The position numbers and the translations under genes are program-made. From Streptomyces maremycinicus (lineage in GTDB: Bacteria; Actinomycetota; Actinomycetes; Streptomycetales; Streptomycetaceae), in contig NZ_BBYG01000008.1 of the NCBI RefSeq assembly GCF_001184025.1, forward strand, positions 186,001 through 250,000: DNA of 64,000 bases, in the 5' to 3' direction. This document shows positions 55,522-64,000 of the stretch, one piece after another. Numbering within the stretch: the stretch's first letter is position 1; each line of letters begins with the position of its first letter. The notes beneath the pieces were generated by a model. The model was not told the DNA's origin, did not search any database, and saw nothing but the letters and a program-made list of their open reading frames with translations.

Positions 55522-55594
55522 AGGGTCGTAGCTCAATTGGTAGAGCACTGGTCTCCAAAACCAGCGGTTGGGGGTTCAAGTCCCTCCGGCCCTG
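55522..55594 (+). tRNA. tRNA-Trp (CCA)
   Basis: 73 nt; acceptor AGGGTCG/CGGCCCT, discriminator G, anticodon CCA in GTCTCCAAAACC, T-loop GGTTCAAGT. Immediately precedes secE, the standard arrangement in actinobacteria. Confidence 0.96.
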
Positions 55595-55707
55595 CTACAC
55601 ACTCCGTCACCAGGATGTGTGCGCAGCGCATGTACGTACAGCAATGCATCGCCGTGCGGCTCAGACCGGGCGCGGCACGGCCACGACCCGGGAACAGGTG
55701 AGGACGA

Positions 55708-55995
55708 ATGGCGGACGCCGTGGGCTCCATCGACACGCCTGATGCCCAGGACGAGGTGCCTGAGGCGCAGAAGAAGACCCGCAAGGGCGGTAAGCGCGCC
55801 AAGAAGGGCCCGCTGAAGCGTCTCGCGCTCTTCTACCGGCAGATCGTGGCGGAACTCCGCAAGGTCGTATGGCCCACGCGGAGCCAGCTGACGACGTACA
55901 CGACCGTGGTGATCGTCTTCGTCGTCATCATGATCGGCCTGGTGACCGTGATTGACTATGGACTCAGCCACGCCGCCAAGTACGTTTTTGGCTGA
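55708..55995 (+). CDS. secE: preprotein translocase subunit SecE
   Basis: 95 residues. A Lys-rich N-terminus ([20 protein letters not shown]) is followed by the conserved [24 protein letters not shown] amphipathic helix and one membrane helix ([20 protein letters not shown]). SecE stabilises SecY in the Sec translocon. Cotranscribed or tightly linked with nusG; a hairpin lies between them. Confidence 0.96.
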   Translation: MADAVGSIDTPDAQDEVPEAQKKTRKGGKRAKKGPLKRLALFYRQIVAELRKVVWPTRSQLTTYTTVVIVFVVIMIGLVTVIDYGLSHAAKYVFG

Positions 55996-56001
55996 GCCTA
56001 G

Positions 56002-56037
56002 AGCGAAGGGCGCCGAGGTATCCGGCGCCCCTTTCGC
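56002..56037 (+). terminator. hairpin between secE and nusG
   Basis: GCGAAGGGCGCCG pairs, with one bulge, with CGGCGCCCCTTTCGC. 7 bp after the secE stop. Could be a terminator or a processing point with nusG having its own promoter. Confidence 0.6.
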
Positions 56038-56075
56038 ATGTTCCACCCCTATGTATCCAGGAAGAAGCAGCCACC

Positions 56076-56921
56076 GTGTCTGACCAGAACCTGAACGACG
56101 CCATCGAGCCGGACGAGTCCGTGGACGACGAGCTCGACATCGTCGAGGGCTCGGACGAGGTGGACGAGTTCGAGGCTGCCGAGGCCGAAGCGGGCGAACC
56201 CGCGGAGGAAGCCGCACTCCACGTCGAGGGCGAGGAAGCCGACGAGGACGTCGAGACCGAGGACGTCGTCGACGAGGCCGAGGAAGAAGAGCCGGCCGAG
56301 CCCGTCGACCCCGTCGTCGCCCTGCGCGAGGAGCTGCGCACCCTCCCCGGCGAGTGGTACGTCATCCACACGTACGCCGGCTACGAGAACCGCGTGAAGA
56401 CCAACCTGGAGCAGCGCGCCGTCTCGCTGAACGTCGAGGACTACATCTTCCAGGCCGAGGTGCCGCAGGAAGAGGTCGTCCAGATCAAGAACGGCGACCG
56501 CAAGACCATCCGTCAGAACAAGCTCCCCGGCTACGTGCTGGTGCGCATGGACCTGACGAACGAGTCCTGGGGCGTCGTCCGCAACACCCCCGGTGTCACC
56601 GGCTTCGTGGGCAACGCGTACGACCCGTACCCGCTGACGCTGGACGAGATCGTGAAGATGCTCGCCCCGGAGGCCGAGGAGAAGGCCGCCCGTGAGGCCG
56701 CCGAGGCCGAGGGCAAGCCGGCTCCGGCCCGCAAGGTCGAGGTCCAGGTGCTGGACTTCGAGGTGGGCGACTCGGTCACCGTCACCGACGGCCCGTTCGC
56801 CACGCTCCAGGCCACGATCAACGAGATCAACGCCGACTCGAAGAAGGTCAAGGGCCTCGTCGAGATCTTCGGTCGCGAGACCCCGGTCGAGCTGAGCTTC
56901 GACCAGATCCAGAAGAACTAG
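56076..56921 (+). CDS. nusG: transcription elongation/antitermination factor NusG
   Basis: 281 residues from a GTG. The first about 90 residues are an acidic extension rich in Glu/Asp/Ala ([19 protein letters not shown]..), a known Streptomyces feature. The NGN domain starts at [22 protein letters not shown] and includes [29 protein letters not shown]. The KOW domain is [26 protein letters not shown] at the end. It binds RNA polymerase and promotes Rho-dependent and processive transcription. Confidence 0.96.
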   Translation: MSDQNLNDAIEPDESVDDELDIVEGSDEVDEFEAAEAEAGEPAEEAALHVEGEEADEDVETEDVVDEAEEEEPAEPVDPVVALREELRTLPGEWYVIHTYAGYENRVKTNLEQRAVSLNVEDYIFQAEVPQEEVVQIKNGDRKTIRQNKLPGYVLVRMDLTNESWGVVRNTPGVTGFVGNAYDPYPLTLDEIVKMLAPEAEEKAAREAAEAEGKPAPARKVEVQVLDFEVGDSVTVTDGPFATLQATINEINADSKKVKGLVEIFGRETPVELSFDQIQKN

Positions 56922-56947
56922 CGTCCTCTGGAGCCCAAGCCTCCGAT

Positions 56948-56992
56948 CAGGTCAGACAGGCTTTCACAGCCAGTCTGACCTGCTCGGTTTTT
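56948..56992 (+). terminator. terminator after nusG
   Basis: CAGGTCAGAC pairs with GTCTGACCTG (10 bp) around a 15-nt loop, followed by CTCGGTTTTT: a proper intrinsic terminator with T-tract, ending at the rplK promoter. Confidence 0.85.
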
Positions 56993-57018
56993 GGCCGCGC
57001 ATGGATACCCGTTATCGT
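56991..57018 (+). promoter_or_regulatory. candidate rplK promoter
   Basis: TTGGCC, 16 bp, TATCGT, starting in the T-tract of the nusG terminator and 71 bp before rplK. Confidence 0.4.
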
Positions 57019-57088
57019 TGTGCGGTATGCCTCCATCCGGATCATCCGGAATGAGGCTGAAAACTCTCACTAGGACCCGGAGAGAGCA

Positions 57089-57523
57089 ATGCCTCCCAAG
57101 AAGAAGAAGGTCACGGGGCTCATCAAGCTCCAGATCAACGCCGGTGCGGCCAACCCCGCGCCGCCGGTCGGCCCCGCGCTCGGCCAGCACGGCGTCAACA
57201 TCATGGAGTTCTGCAAGGCCTACAACGCCGCGACCGAGTCGCAGCGTGGCTGGGTGATCCCGGTGGAGATCACGGTCTACGAGGACCGCTCCTTCACCTT
57301 CATCACCAAGACGCCGCCGGCCGCGAAGATGATCCTCAAGGCCGCGGGTGTCGAGAAGGGCTCCGGCGAGCCGCACAAGACCAAGGTCGCCAAGATCACC
57401 GAGGCGCAGGTCCGCGAGATCGCCACGACCAAGCTTCCCGACCTCAACGCCAACGACCTGGACGCCGCGTCGAAGATCATCGCCGGCACCGCCCGCTCCA
57501 TGGGCATCACGGTCGAAGGCTGA
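57089..57523 (+). CDS. rplK: 50S ribosomal protein L11
   Basis: 144 residues. Standard L11: [42 protein letters not shown] at the start, the RNA-binding C-terminal domain ([41 protein letters not shown]). It binds 23S rRNA in the GTPase centre, is needed for RelA activation, and is the target region for thiostrepton. ATG after CGGAGAGAGCA. Confidence 0.97.
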
Positions 57524-57608
57524 TCACCAGCCCCGTAGCACCTTCGTAGCACCGTGGCAGGGCCTGCTCGGCCCGTACCACGACTCCTCAAGACACACAG
57601 GAGCAGTA

Positions 57609-58334
57609 GTGAGCAAGCGCAGCAAGTCCCTCCGCGCTGCGGACGCCAAGATCGACCGGGAGAAGCTCTACGCCCCGCTCGAGGCCGTCCGTCTCGCCAA
57701 GGAGACCTCCACGAGCAAGTTCGACGGCACCGTCGAGGTCGCCTTCCGCCTGGGTGTCGACCCGCGCAAGGCCGACCAGATGGTCCGTGGCACCGTGAAC
57801 CTGCCGCACGGCACCGGCAAGACCGCCCGGGTCCTGGTCTTCGCGACCGGTGACCGTGCTGCGGCCGCGGAGGCCGCGGGCGCCGACATCGTCGGCTCCG
57901 ACGAACTGATCGACGAGGTCGCGAAGGGCCGTCTGGACTTCGACGCCGTCGTCGCCACCCCGGACCTCATGGGCAAGGTCGGCCGCCTCGGCCGCGTGCT
58001 CGGTCCGCGTGGTCTGATGCCGAACCCGAAGACCGGCACCGTCACCCCCGACGTGGCCAAGGCCGTCACGGAGATCAAGGGCGGCAAGATCGAGTTCCGC
58101 GTCGACAAGCACTCGAACCTGCACTTCATCATCGGCAAGTCGTCCTTCGACGACGAGAAGCTGGTGGAGAACTACGGCGCGGCGCTGGAGGAGATCCTCC
58201 GTCTGAAGCCGTCCGCCGCCAAGGGTCGCTACATCAAGAAGGCCGCGATCAGCACCACGATCGGCCCCGGCATCCTGGTGGACCCGAACCGCACCCGGAA
58301 CCTTCTCGTCGAGGAGGACCCGGCCGCGGTCTGA
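57609..58334 (+). CDS. rplA: 50S ribosomal protein L1
   Basis: 241 residues from a GTG ([22 protein letters not shown]); AGGAGCAG precedes it. Motifs: [50 protein letters not shown]. It forms the L1 stalk and in bacteria represses its own operon by binding mRNA. Followed by a strong terminator. Confidence 0.97.
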   Translation: MSKRSKSLRAADAKIDREKLYAPLEAVRLAKETSTSKFDGTVEVAFRLGVDPRKADQMVRGTVNLPHGTGKTARVLVFATGDRAAAAEAAGADIVGSDELIDEVAKGRLDFDAVVATPDLMGKVGRLGRVLGPRGLMPNPKTGTVTPDVAKAVTEIKGGKIEFRVDKHSNLHFIIGKSSFDDEKLVENYGAALEEILRLKPSAAKGRYIKKAAISTTIGPGILVDPNRTRNLLVEEDPAAV

Positions 58335-58359
58335 GCCTCACAGCTCACCCTCAGTCGGT

Positions 58360-58401
58360 GACGAGCCCCGCAACCTTTCGAGGTGCGGGGCTCGTCCCTT
58401 T
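58360..58401 (+). terminator. terminator of rplKA
   Basis: GACGAGCCCCGCA pairs perfectly with TGCGGGGCTCGTC (13 bp) around an 11-nt loop, followed by CCTTTT. Very strong intrinsic terminator. Confidence 0.93.
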
Positions 58402-58480
58402 TGCCGTACGACTCTTTCTCGTACGACTGTCAGTGCCGTGCGTTAGCGTTCGGTGACAGGAATCCATGGGGGTGGGACGA

Positions 58481-59395
58481 ATGAAGAGCACGACCCTGCG
58501 CCGCGCGGGCCTCTCGGTCGCCGCGGTGACCCTGTTGGCGGGGATGACGGCCTGTAGCGGCTCCGGAGGCTCGGACACCTCGGACGGCTCCGGCGGTTCG
58601 GGCAAGGGCGGGGACGGCGATCCCCGGCTCAGCCCCGTCGCGGCCCTGCTCACCGCCGAGAAGTCCACCGACGGAGCCGACTCCGCGAAGGTCGAGTCGA
58701 CCACGACCATGGGCTCGGTGATGTCCATGACCGCCGACGGCGCCCTCGGCTGGGGGGACGGCCTCACCGGCACGCTCACCATCACGTACACCGGCGGCAC
58801 CATGGCCGACACCATGCGCCAGATGGGCACCACGTCGATGGAGGCCCGCTATCTGCCCGACGCCTACTACGCCAGGATGGGCGACACCTTCGCGGAGCAG
58901 GCCGGCGGCAGGCACTGGATCAGATACGCGTACGACGACCTGGAGAGCCTCGGCGGCAGCTCCGGCGCGTATCTGAAGGACCAGATGCAGAACACCACCC
59001 CCAACCAGTCGGTGAAGCTGCTGCTGGCCTCCGGGGACGTACGGGAGGTCGGCGAGGAGAAGGTGCGGGGCCAGCGGACCACGCACTACTCGGGGACGGT
59101 CGAGGTCGCGGATCTCGCCGAGAAGAACTCCCACCTGAGCCAGAGCCAGCTCGACGATCTGCGGAAGACGCTCGAGCAGGCCGGCGTCACCACCGAGACG
59201 GTCGACATCTGGGTCGACGACCGGGATCTGCTGGTCAAGAAGGTCGAGAAGGGCGAGACCACGGCGGGCGCCTACGCCCAGACCGCCTACTACAGCGACT
59301 ACGGCACCGAGGTGTCCGCCGAGGAACCTCCGGCCGGTGACACCGCGGACTTCTCGGAGCTGGTGAAGCAGCAGGGAGCGGGCACCGGCTCGTAA
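58481..59395 (+). CDS. putative lipoprotein (LppX/LprAFG-like), copy 1
   Basis: 304 residues from ATG 58481. Signal LRRAGLSVAAVTLLAGMTAC with a lipobox-like MTAC, so a membrane-anchored extracellular lipoprotein is likely. Then comes a Gly/Ser/Asp linker. The body has ALGWGDGLTGTLTITYTGG, ARYLPDAYYARMG, GQRTTHYSGTVEVADLAEK and ETVDIWVDDRDLLVKKVEKG. That order of strands resembles the LppX/LprG lipid-binding fold of actinobacteria. Function unknown. Paralogous to the next gene. Confidence 0.75.
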   Translation: MKSTTLRRAGLSVAAVTLLAGMTACSGSGGSDTSDGSGGSGKGGDGDPRLSPVAALLTAEKSTDGADSAKVESTTTMGSVMSMTADGALGWGDGLTGTLTITYTGGTMADTMRQMGTTSMEARYLPDAYYARMGDTFAEQAGGRHWIRYAYDDLESLGGSSGAYLKDQMQNTTPNQSVKLLLASGDVREVGEEKVRGQRTTHYSGTVEVADLAEKNSHLSQSQLDDLRKTLEQAGVTTETVDIWVDDRDLLVKKVEKGETTAGAYAQTAYYSDYGTEVSAEEPPAGDTADFSELVKQQGAGTGS

Positions 59396-59488
59396 ATCAC
59401 GGGACCCCTCCCGATCCCCTGGGATACGTTCACGGTCTTGCTGTGTATCGGCCGTGCGTTCGCTGTACGGGGTTCTGGGGGAAGTGGG

Positions 59489-60310
59489 ATGAGGTTTTCC
59501 GTGGGCGTCCTCGGGCTGTCCGCGCTGCTCGTCGCCGGGTGTGCGGCGGCTGGCGGCACGGGCGGCGGGAGTGACGCGGCCGCCGCGGCCGCCGTCACCC
59601 GGGCCGCGGAGAAGGCCGAGGAGGGCGTGTCCCTGCGGTACCGCATGACCGGCCGGACGCCGGAGGAGGGCCGGATCGAGGCCGAGGCCGCCATCGGCGT
59701 GGCGCCGCCGGTCATGAGCCTGAAGTCCACCGTGCTCGGCGGGCCCGAGCGGGGCACGGGTGAGTTCCGGCTGGTCGGCGGTGTGCTGTACGTGGGCAGT
59801 GACGAAGCGGGCCAGGACGGCAAGCACTGGATCAAGTTCGGGGCGCCGGGCAGCTCCGACACCCCCAGCGGGATCAAGGTCGACACCGGGGCGATGGTGG
59901 ACCGGGTCCGGGACAACCCCTCCCACGAGGGCGGTTTCCTCGCCTCGGCCGACGACCTGAGGAAGGCCGGCTCCGGGACCGTCGACGGCGTCCGCACCAC
60001 CCACTACACGGGCACCGCCACGGTCGACGACATCCGCGCCTCCTACAAGGACGAGGACGCAGGCGTCCGGCAGCGGACCGAGAAGAGCCTCGCCCAGTAC
60101 GAGAAGCAGGGGGTGGACGAACTCACCATGGACCTGTGGGTCGACGCCCAGGACCGTACCCGGCGGCTGCGGGTGCAGGGCTTCGGACGGCACGGCGAAC
60201 TCGACCTCACCATCACGTTCCTCGACTTCGGCAAGCCCGTGACCGTGCGGGCGCCGCCCGCCTCGGACACCCTCGACATGGCCGAGGAACTGAGGAAGGC
60301 CCAGGACTGA
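59489..60310 (+). CDS. putative lipoprotein (LppX/LprAFG-like), copy 2
   Basis: 273 residues from ATG 59489. MRFSVGVLGLSALLVAGCAA has a classic LVAGC lipobox. Body motifs parallel copy 1: ISLRYRMTG-type early strand (VSLRYRMTGR), VRTTHYTGTATVDDIRASYK and ELTMDLWVDAQDRTRRLRVQG. The two probably arose by tandem duplication between rplA and rplJ; a shared role in handling a lipid or envelope component is inference. Confidence 0.75.
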   Translation: MRFSVGVLGLSALLVAGCAAAGGTGGGSDAAAAAAVTRAAEKAEEGVSLRYRMTGRTPEEGRIEAEAAIGVAPPVMSLKSTVLGGPERGTGEFRLVGGVLYVGSDEAGQDGKHWIKFGAPGSSDTPSGIKVDTGAMVDRVRDNPSHEGGFLASADDLRKAGSGTVDGVRTTHYTGTATVDDIRASYKDEDAGVRQRTEKSLAQYEKQGVDELTMDLWVDAQDRTRRLRVQGFGRHGELDLTITFLDFGKPVTVRAPPASDTLDMAEELRKAQD

Positions 60311-60341
60311 GGACGTCCGTCCGGGTCCCGTACGGGCGGAT

Positions 60342-60371
60342 TTGCTTGACCGCGCCCCGTTCCCGTACTCT
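60342..60371 (+). promoter_or_regulatory. candidate rplJ promoter
   Basis: TTGCTT, 18 bp, TACTCT (with an overlapping TTGACC at 60346), about 30 bp after the lipoprotein stop and at the start of the L10 leader. Confidence 0.45.
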
Positions 60372-60377
60372 CCACGA

Positions 60378-60556
60378 GAAGCCAAAGACCGCTGGTCGTT
60401 GCCGTTCTCTCGCAAGAGGGGGCGGTGGCCGAAGGATCCGCTGCAACGCGGACGACCCGCGCAGGTGTCAGTGGATACGCTCCCGGACCGAAATCCTTCC
60501 ACGGAATTCTTCCGGTCGAGCTACGCCCCGTGCGCCTGCGCCGGGGCGTTTCGTTT
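60378..60556 (+). ncRNA. L10 leader of rplJL
   Basis: The long untranslated leader of rplJ in the standard place; it carries paired segments such as ACCGCTGGTCGTTGCC and GGGGCGGTGGCCGAAGG before a closing hairpin with a T-rich tail. In bacteria the L10(L12)4 complex binds this leader to control rplJL. Limits are approximate; I judged it by position and structure, not by a covariance model. No gene is seen in 60311-60606. Confidence 0.7.
60524..60556 (+). terminator. attenuator hairpin upstream of rplJ
   Basis: CGCCCCG pairs with CGGGGCG around an 11-nt loop, followed by TTTCGTTTT. An intrinsic terminator before the coding region, as expected for transcription attenuation in the L10 leader. 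Confidence 0.75.
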
Positions 60557-60606
60557 TCCCAGTCTCCTTCTGAGCGGTCCTCATCACCCGGAAGGAGGCC
60601 ACGCTT

Positions 60607-61137
60607 ATGGCAAGGCCCGACAAGGCTGCCGCGGTAGCCGAGCTCGCGGAGCAGTTCCGCAGCTCGAACGCCGCTGTGCTGACCGAGTACCGGGGTCTCA
60701 CCGTGGCGCAGCTCAAGACGCTGCGTCGTTCGCTCGGTGAAGACGCCCAGTACGCCGTGGTGAAGAACACGCTGACCAAGATCGCGGCCAACGAGGCCGG
60801 GATCTCTACGCTCGACGACCTGTTCAACGGTCCGACGGCGGTTGCCTTCATCACCGGTGACCCGGTGACGTCGGCGAAGGGTCTTCGTGACTTCGCCAAG
60901 GACAACCCGAACCTCGTCATCAAGGGCGGTGTCCTTGACGGCAAGGCGCTGTCCGCCGACGAGATCAAGAAGCTTGCGGACCTCGAGTCCCGCGAGGTTC
61001 TGCTCGCCAAGCTGGCGGGCGCCATGAAGGGCAAGCAGTCCCAGGCTGCCTCGCTCTTCCAGGCGCTCCCGTCGAAGTTCGTCCGCACCGCGGAAGCGCT
61101 TCGCGTCAAGCTGGCCGAGCAGGGCGGTGCCGAGTAA
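60607..61137 (+). CDS. rplJ: 50S ribosomal protein L10
   Basis: 176 residues, ATG after [52 protein letters not shown] and [17 protein letters not shown] are family motifs; the C-terminal helix ([23 protein letters not shown]) binds L7/L12 dimers. Part of the L10-L12 stalk and the repressor of its own leader. Confidence 0.97.
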   Translation: MARPDKAAAVAELAEQFRSSNAAVLTEYRGLTVAQLKTLRRSLGEDAQYAVVKNTLTKIAANEAGISTLDDLFNGPTAVAFITGDPVTSAKGLRDFAKDNPNLVIKGGVLDGKALSADEIKKLADLESREVLLAKLAGAMKGKQSQAASLFQALPSKFVRTAEALRVKLAEQGGAE

Positions 61138-61152
61138 CTCGGCTCGCACTCT

Positions 61153-61175
61153 GACCGCTGCCTGACGCAGTGGTC
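61153..61175 (+). other. small hairpin between rplJ and rplL
   Basis: GACCGCTGC pairs with GCAGTGGTC around a 5-nt loop. Possible mRNA processing or stability element that adjusts L12 excess over L10. Confidence 0.4.
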
Positions 61176-61247
61176 GACGCGGGCCGAACGTACGCCCGCC
61201 GACACGTAATCCGGCACCTGCCGAATTGAATGGAAGGATCGCCCACC

Positions 61248-61631
61248 ATGGCGACGAAGCTGTCCCAGGAAGAGCTGCTCGCGCAGTTCGAGAACCTCAC
61301 CCTCATCGAGCTCTCCGAGTTCGTCAAGGCGTTCGAGGAGAAGTTCGACGTCACCGCCGCCGCCGCGGTCGCCGCTGCCCCGGCCGGCCCCGCCGCCGCC
61401 GCTGAGGTCGCCGAGGAGCAGGACGAGTTCGACGTCATCCTCACCGGCGCCGGCGAGAAGAAGATCCAGGTCATCAAGGTCGTGCGCGAGCTCACCTCCC
61501 TGGGTCTGAAGGAGGCCAAGGACCTCGTCGACGGCGCTCCGAAGCCCGTCCTCGAGAAGGTCGCCAAGGAGGCCGCCGAGAAGGCTGCCGAGTCCCTCAA
61601 GGCCGCCGGCGCCTCGGTCGAGGTCAAGTAA
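61248..61631 (+). CDS. rplL: 50S ribosomal protein L7/L12
   Basis: 127 residues from ATG 61248 after GGAAGGATCG. N-terminal dimerisation helices ([33 protein letters not shown]), Ala/Pro hinge ([20 protein letters not shown]), C-terminal factor-binding domain ([39 protein letters not shown]). Recruits translation factors. Confidence 0.97.
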   Translation: MATKLSQEELLAQFENLTLIELSEFVKAFEEKFDVTAAAAVAAAPAGPAAAAEVAEEQDEFDVILTGAGEKKIQVIKVVRELTSLGLKEAKDLVDGAPKPVLEKVAKEAAEKAAESLKAAGASVEVK

Positions 61632-61700
61632 CACCTCCCGGTCGGCGACGACCGGACGCGAAGGCTGAATCAGTCCCTCCGGGGCTGTAACGCTCACGCA

Positions 61701-61738
61701 CCGAAGAGCGATCATCCATCTGGGTGGTCGCTCTTCGG
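61701..61738. terminator. strong stem-loop between rplL and rpoB
   Basis: CCGAAGAGCGA pairs with TCGCTCTTCGG (11 bp) across a 16-nt loop that can itself pair partly. In other bacteria this spot is a partial terminator or RNase III site that reduces read-through into rpoB. Within the 558-bp gene-free stretch 61632-62189, which also holds ACCCCC/GGGGGGT arms at 61771-61789 and the rpoB promoter; no gene is seen in it. Confidence 0.65.
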
Positions 61739-61996
61739 CGTTCCTGGGAGCGCGGCCACGGTTGCCTTGCACCCCCTTGACCGGGGGGTATGGTGATCTT
61801 CATCGTGTCTCCGAGCGCCCGAGTCCGCGCGGGGGGGCCTTGACGAACCGCACGCAGCGCGCAATTCTCAGGACGCGTCGTCACAAGGATCCGAATCCGA
61901 GGCATGGATCGACGGCGAAGAGGGCAGTATCACCGTGCGTTGAGGGCTAGCAGACCGAGGGCGTTGAGAACTACGAGGGTCTCCAGAAACCCGCAC

Positions 61997-62025
61997 TGGA
62001 CATCAGTGTGCCAAGTGGCTACACT
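61997..62025 (+). promoter_or_regulatory. candidate rpoB promoter
   Basis: TGGACA, 17 bp, TACACT: a good housekeeping (HrdB-type) match with ideal spacing, about 165 bp before the TTG start of rpoB. Gives rpoBC a promoter separate from rplJL. Confidence 0.6.
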
Positions 62026-62189
62026 GACCCTTTGCGCTGCCTGTTAGCTGTTCCCTGCCCGTCACCAGGGGCATGCCCTCACTTGAGTCGGACGACCGGA
62101 CTATCCCCCACCTGGGATTTCTGTCTCTGTGCGCAGGATGAGGAGCCGGTACGCGCGTAGTGAGTCCGAGCCCTCGGAAGGACCCCCTC

Positions 62190-64000
62190 TTGGCCGCCTC
62201 GCGCAACGCCTCGATCGCGAATACGAACAACGCCGCCAGCACCGCCCCGCTGCGCATCTCCTTTGCAAAGATCAGGGAGCCCCTCGAGGTTCCGAACCTT
62301 CTCGCGCTGCAAACCGAGAGCTTTGACTGGCTGCTCGGCAACGACGCGTGGAAGGGTCGCGTCGAGGCCGCCCTGGAGTCCGGTCAGGACGTCCCCACCA
62401 AGTCCGGTCTGGAGGAGATCTTCGAGGAGATCTCGCCGATCGAGGACTTCTCCGGGTCGATGTCGCTGACCTTCCGCGACCACCGTTTCGAGCCTCCGAA
62501 GAACAGCATCGACGAGTGCAAGGACCGCGACTTCACGTACGCGGCCCCGCTCTTCGTGACGGCCGAGTTCACCAACAACGAGACCGGCGAGATCAAGTCC
62601 CAGACGGTCTTCATGGGCGACTTCCCGCTCATGACCAACAAGGGCACCTTCGTCATCAACGGCACCGAGCGTGTCGTGGTGTCCCAGCTGGTCCGTTCGC
62701 CGGGCGTCTACTTCGACTCCTCGATCGACAAGACGTCCGACAAGGACATCTTCTCCGCCAAGGTCATCCCCTCCCGGGGTGCCTGGCTGGAGCTGGAGAT
62801 CGACAAGCGCGACATGGTCGGTGTGCGTATCGACCGCAAGCGCAAGCAGTCCGTCACCGTCCTTCTGAAGGCTCTCGGCTGGACCACCGAGCAGATCCTC
62901 GAGGAGTTCGGCGAGTACGAGTCCATGCGCGCCACCCTGGAGAAGGACCACACCCAGGGCCAGGACGACGCGCTGCTGGACATCTACCGCAAGCTGCGTC
63001 CGGGCGAGCCGCCCACGCGTGAGGCCGCGCAGACGCTGCTCGAGAACCTCTACTTCAACCCCAAGCGCTACGACCTGGCCAAGGTCGGCCGCTACAAGGT
63101 CAACAAGAAGCTCGGCGGCGAGGCCCCGCTCAACGCGGGTGTCCTGACCGTCGAGGACGTCATCGCGACGATCAAGTACCTGGTCAAGCTGCACGCCGGG
63201 GAGACCGAGACGGTCGGCGAGTCCGGTCGCTCGATCATGGTCGAGACCGACGACATCGACCACTTCGGCAACCGTCGTATCCGCAGCGTCGGCGAGCTCA
63301 TCCAGAACCAGGTCCGTACGGGTCTGGCTCGTATGGAGCGCGTCGTGCGCGAGCGCATGACGACCCAGGACGTCGAGGCGATCACGCCGCAGACCCTGAT
63401 CAACATCCGGCCGGTCGTCGCCTCCATCAAGGAGTTCTTCGGCACCAGCCAGCTGTCGCAGTTCATGGACCAGAACAACCCGCTGTCGGGCCTGACGCAC
63501 AAGCGTCGTCTCAACGCCCTCGGCCCGGGTGGTCTGTCCCGTGAGCGGGCCGGCTTCGAGGTCCGTGACGTGCACCCGTCCCACTACGGACGCATGTGCC
63601 CGATCGAGACCCCCGAAGGCCCGAACATCGGTCTGATCGGTTCGCTCGCCTCCTACGGCCGCGTCAACGCGTTCGGTTTCGTGGAGACGCCGTACCGCCG
63701 GGTCACCGACGGTGTCGTCACCGACGAGGTCGACTACCTGACGGCCGACGAAGAGGACCGGTTCGTCATCGCGCAGGCCAACGCCACGCTCGACGACGAC
63801 CTGCGCTTCACCGAGAACCGCGTCCTGGTCCGCCGCCGTGGCGGTGAGGTCGACTACGTCCCCGGTGACGACGTGGACTACATGGACGTCTCGCCGCGCC
63901 AGATGGTGTCGGTCGCGACCGCCATGATCCCGTTCCTCGAGCACGACGACGCCAACCGCGCTCTCATGGGCGCGAACATGATGCGTCAGGCCGTGCCGCT
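62190..64000 (+). CDS. rpoB: DNA-directed RNA polymerase subunit beta (N-terminal part, cut by window end)
   Basis: 603 full codons are visible from a TTG start ([27 protein letters not shown]) with GGAAGGA 9 bp before it, the start used in other Streptomyces. Beta protrusion and lobe domains and the fork region are present. The rifampicin pocket ([20 protein letters not shown], about 418-437) contains Asp427 and His437, followed by [11 protein letters not shown] with Asn442 where E. coli has Ser531. [13 protein letters not shown] follows. The remaining about 550 residues lie outside. Confidence 0.98.
   Translation, partial: MAASRNASIANTNNAASTAPLRISFAKIREPLEVPNLLALQTESFDWLLGNDAWKGRVEAALESGQDVPTKSGLEEIFEEISPIEDFSGSMSLTFRDHRFEPPKNSIDECKDRDFTYAAPLFVTAEFTNNETGEIKSQTVFMGDFPLMTNKGTFVINGTERVVVSQLVRSPGVYFDSSIDKTSDKDIFSAKVIPSRGAWLELEIDKRDMVGVRIDRKRKQSVTVLLKALGWTTEQILEEFGEYESMRATLEKDHTQGQDDALLDIYRKLRPGEPPTREAAQTLLENLYFNPKRYDLAKVGRYKVNKKLGGEAPLNAGVLTVEDVIATIKYLVKLHAGETETVGESGRSIMVETDDIDHFGNRRIRSVGELIQNQVRTGLARMERVVRERMTTQDVEAITPQTLINIRPVVASIKEFFGTSQLSQFMDQNNPLSGLTHKRRLNALGPGGLSRERAGFEVRDVHPSHYGRMCPIETPEGPNIGLIGSLASYGRVNAFGFVETPYRRVTDGVVTDEVDYLTADEEDRFVIAQANATLDDDLRFTENRVLVRRRGGEVDYVPGDDVDYMDVSPRQMVSVATAMIPFLEHDDANRALMGANMMRQAVP

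Noticed and set aside
62079..63944. 621-codon minus-strand frame over rpoB
   Set aside because: Antisense shadow of rpoB.

Overview
The window is a high-GC, GTG/TTG-start-rich piece of a Streptomyces chromosome. The gene order (korAB, two-component genes, a second nuo cluster, htpX, yajQ, tRNA-Tyr, rpmG, murB, tRNA-Trp-secE-nusG-rplKA, rplJL, rpoB) is the one I recall from the S. coelicolor core between about SCO4590 and SCO4654. No species can be named from the sequence alone.

Left part (1-16.5 kb): mostly leftward genes. They are a flavodoxin-fold oxidoreductase (cut by the window edge), an amidase, a small P-loop-like protein divergent from a Pro-rich TPR-like protein, a secreted M28 aminopeptidase, a VOC protein, RarD, a qorB/hxlR redox pair with a nested operator between them, the 2-oxoacid:ferredoxin oxidoreductase genes korA-korB, and a signalling set of two paralogous histidine kinases plus one NarL-type regulator. 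A nine-copy 28-bp G-rich tandem repeat lies between kinase and regulator.

Centre (16.6-31.7 kb): a tightly overlapping nuoABCHIJKLMN operon. It is a second complex I cluster lacking exactly the contiguous block nuoD-E-F-G, and its NuoC carries a roughly 300-residue disordered tail. HtpX, a YccF protein, an SMI1/KNR4 protein, an amino-acid permease, a GlsB-type membrane protein and YajQ follow. A membrane arm with no NADH-input module, close to korAB, suggests but does not prove a ferredoxin-fed complex.

Mobile element (31,913-44,683): an SLP1-type actinomycete integrative and conjugative element inserted in the 3' half of tRNA-Tyr(GUA), bounded by 57-bp perfect direct repeats. It carries int and xis; a translationally coupled replication set (prim-pol, small zinc protein, DUF3631 ATPase); traB with spread-type genes; and a GntR regulator coupled to a P-loop kinase. 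Non-coding candidates are a TGTTGCGGAT iteron cluster with a long hairpin (possible origin), a CTTGTCGC/T octamer cluster beside traB (possible clt) and paired GTGTCCCCC boxes next to both att sites (possible integrase arm sites).

Right part (44.7-64 kb): ordinary core chromosome. It holds small conserved genes, an NAD(P)-binding reductase, an amidohydrolase, tRNA-Thr, tRNA-Met, rpmG, a HadA/HadB-like dehydratase pair, a TetR/MFS efflux pair with matching palindromes, murB, an adenosine-deaminase-like gene, an aspartate aminotransferase, and then the transcription and ribosome genes tRNA-Trp, secE, nusG, rplK, rplA, two lipoprotein genes, rplJ, rplL and the first 604 codons of rpoB (TTG start).
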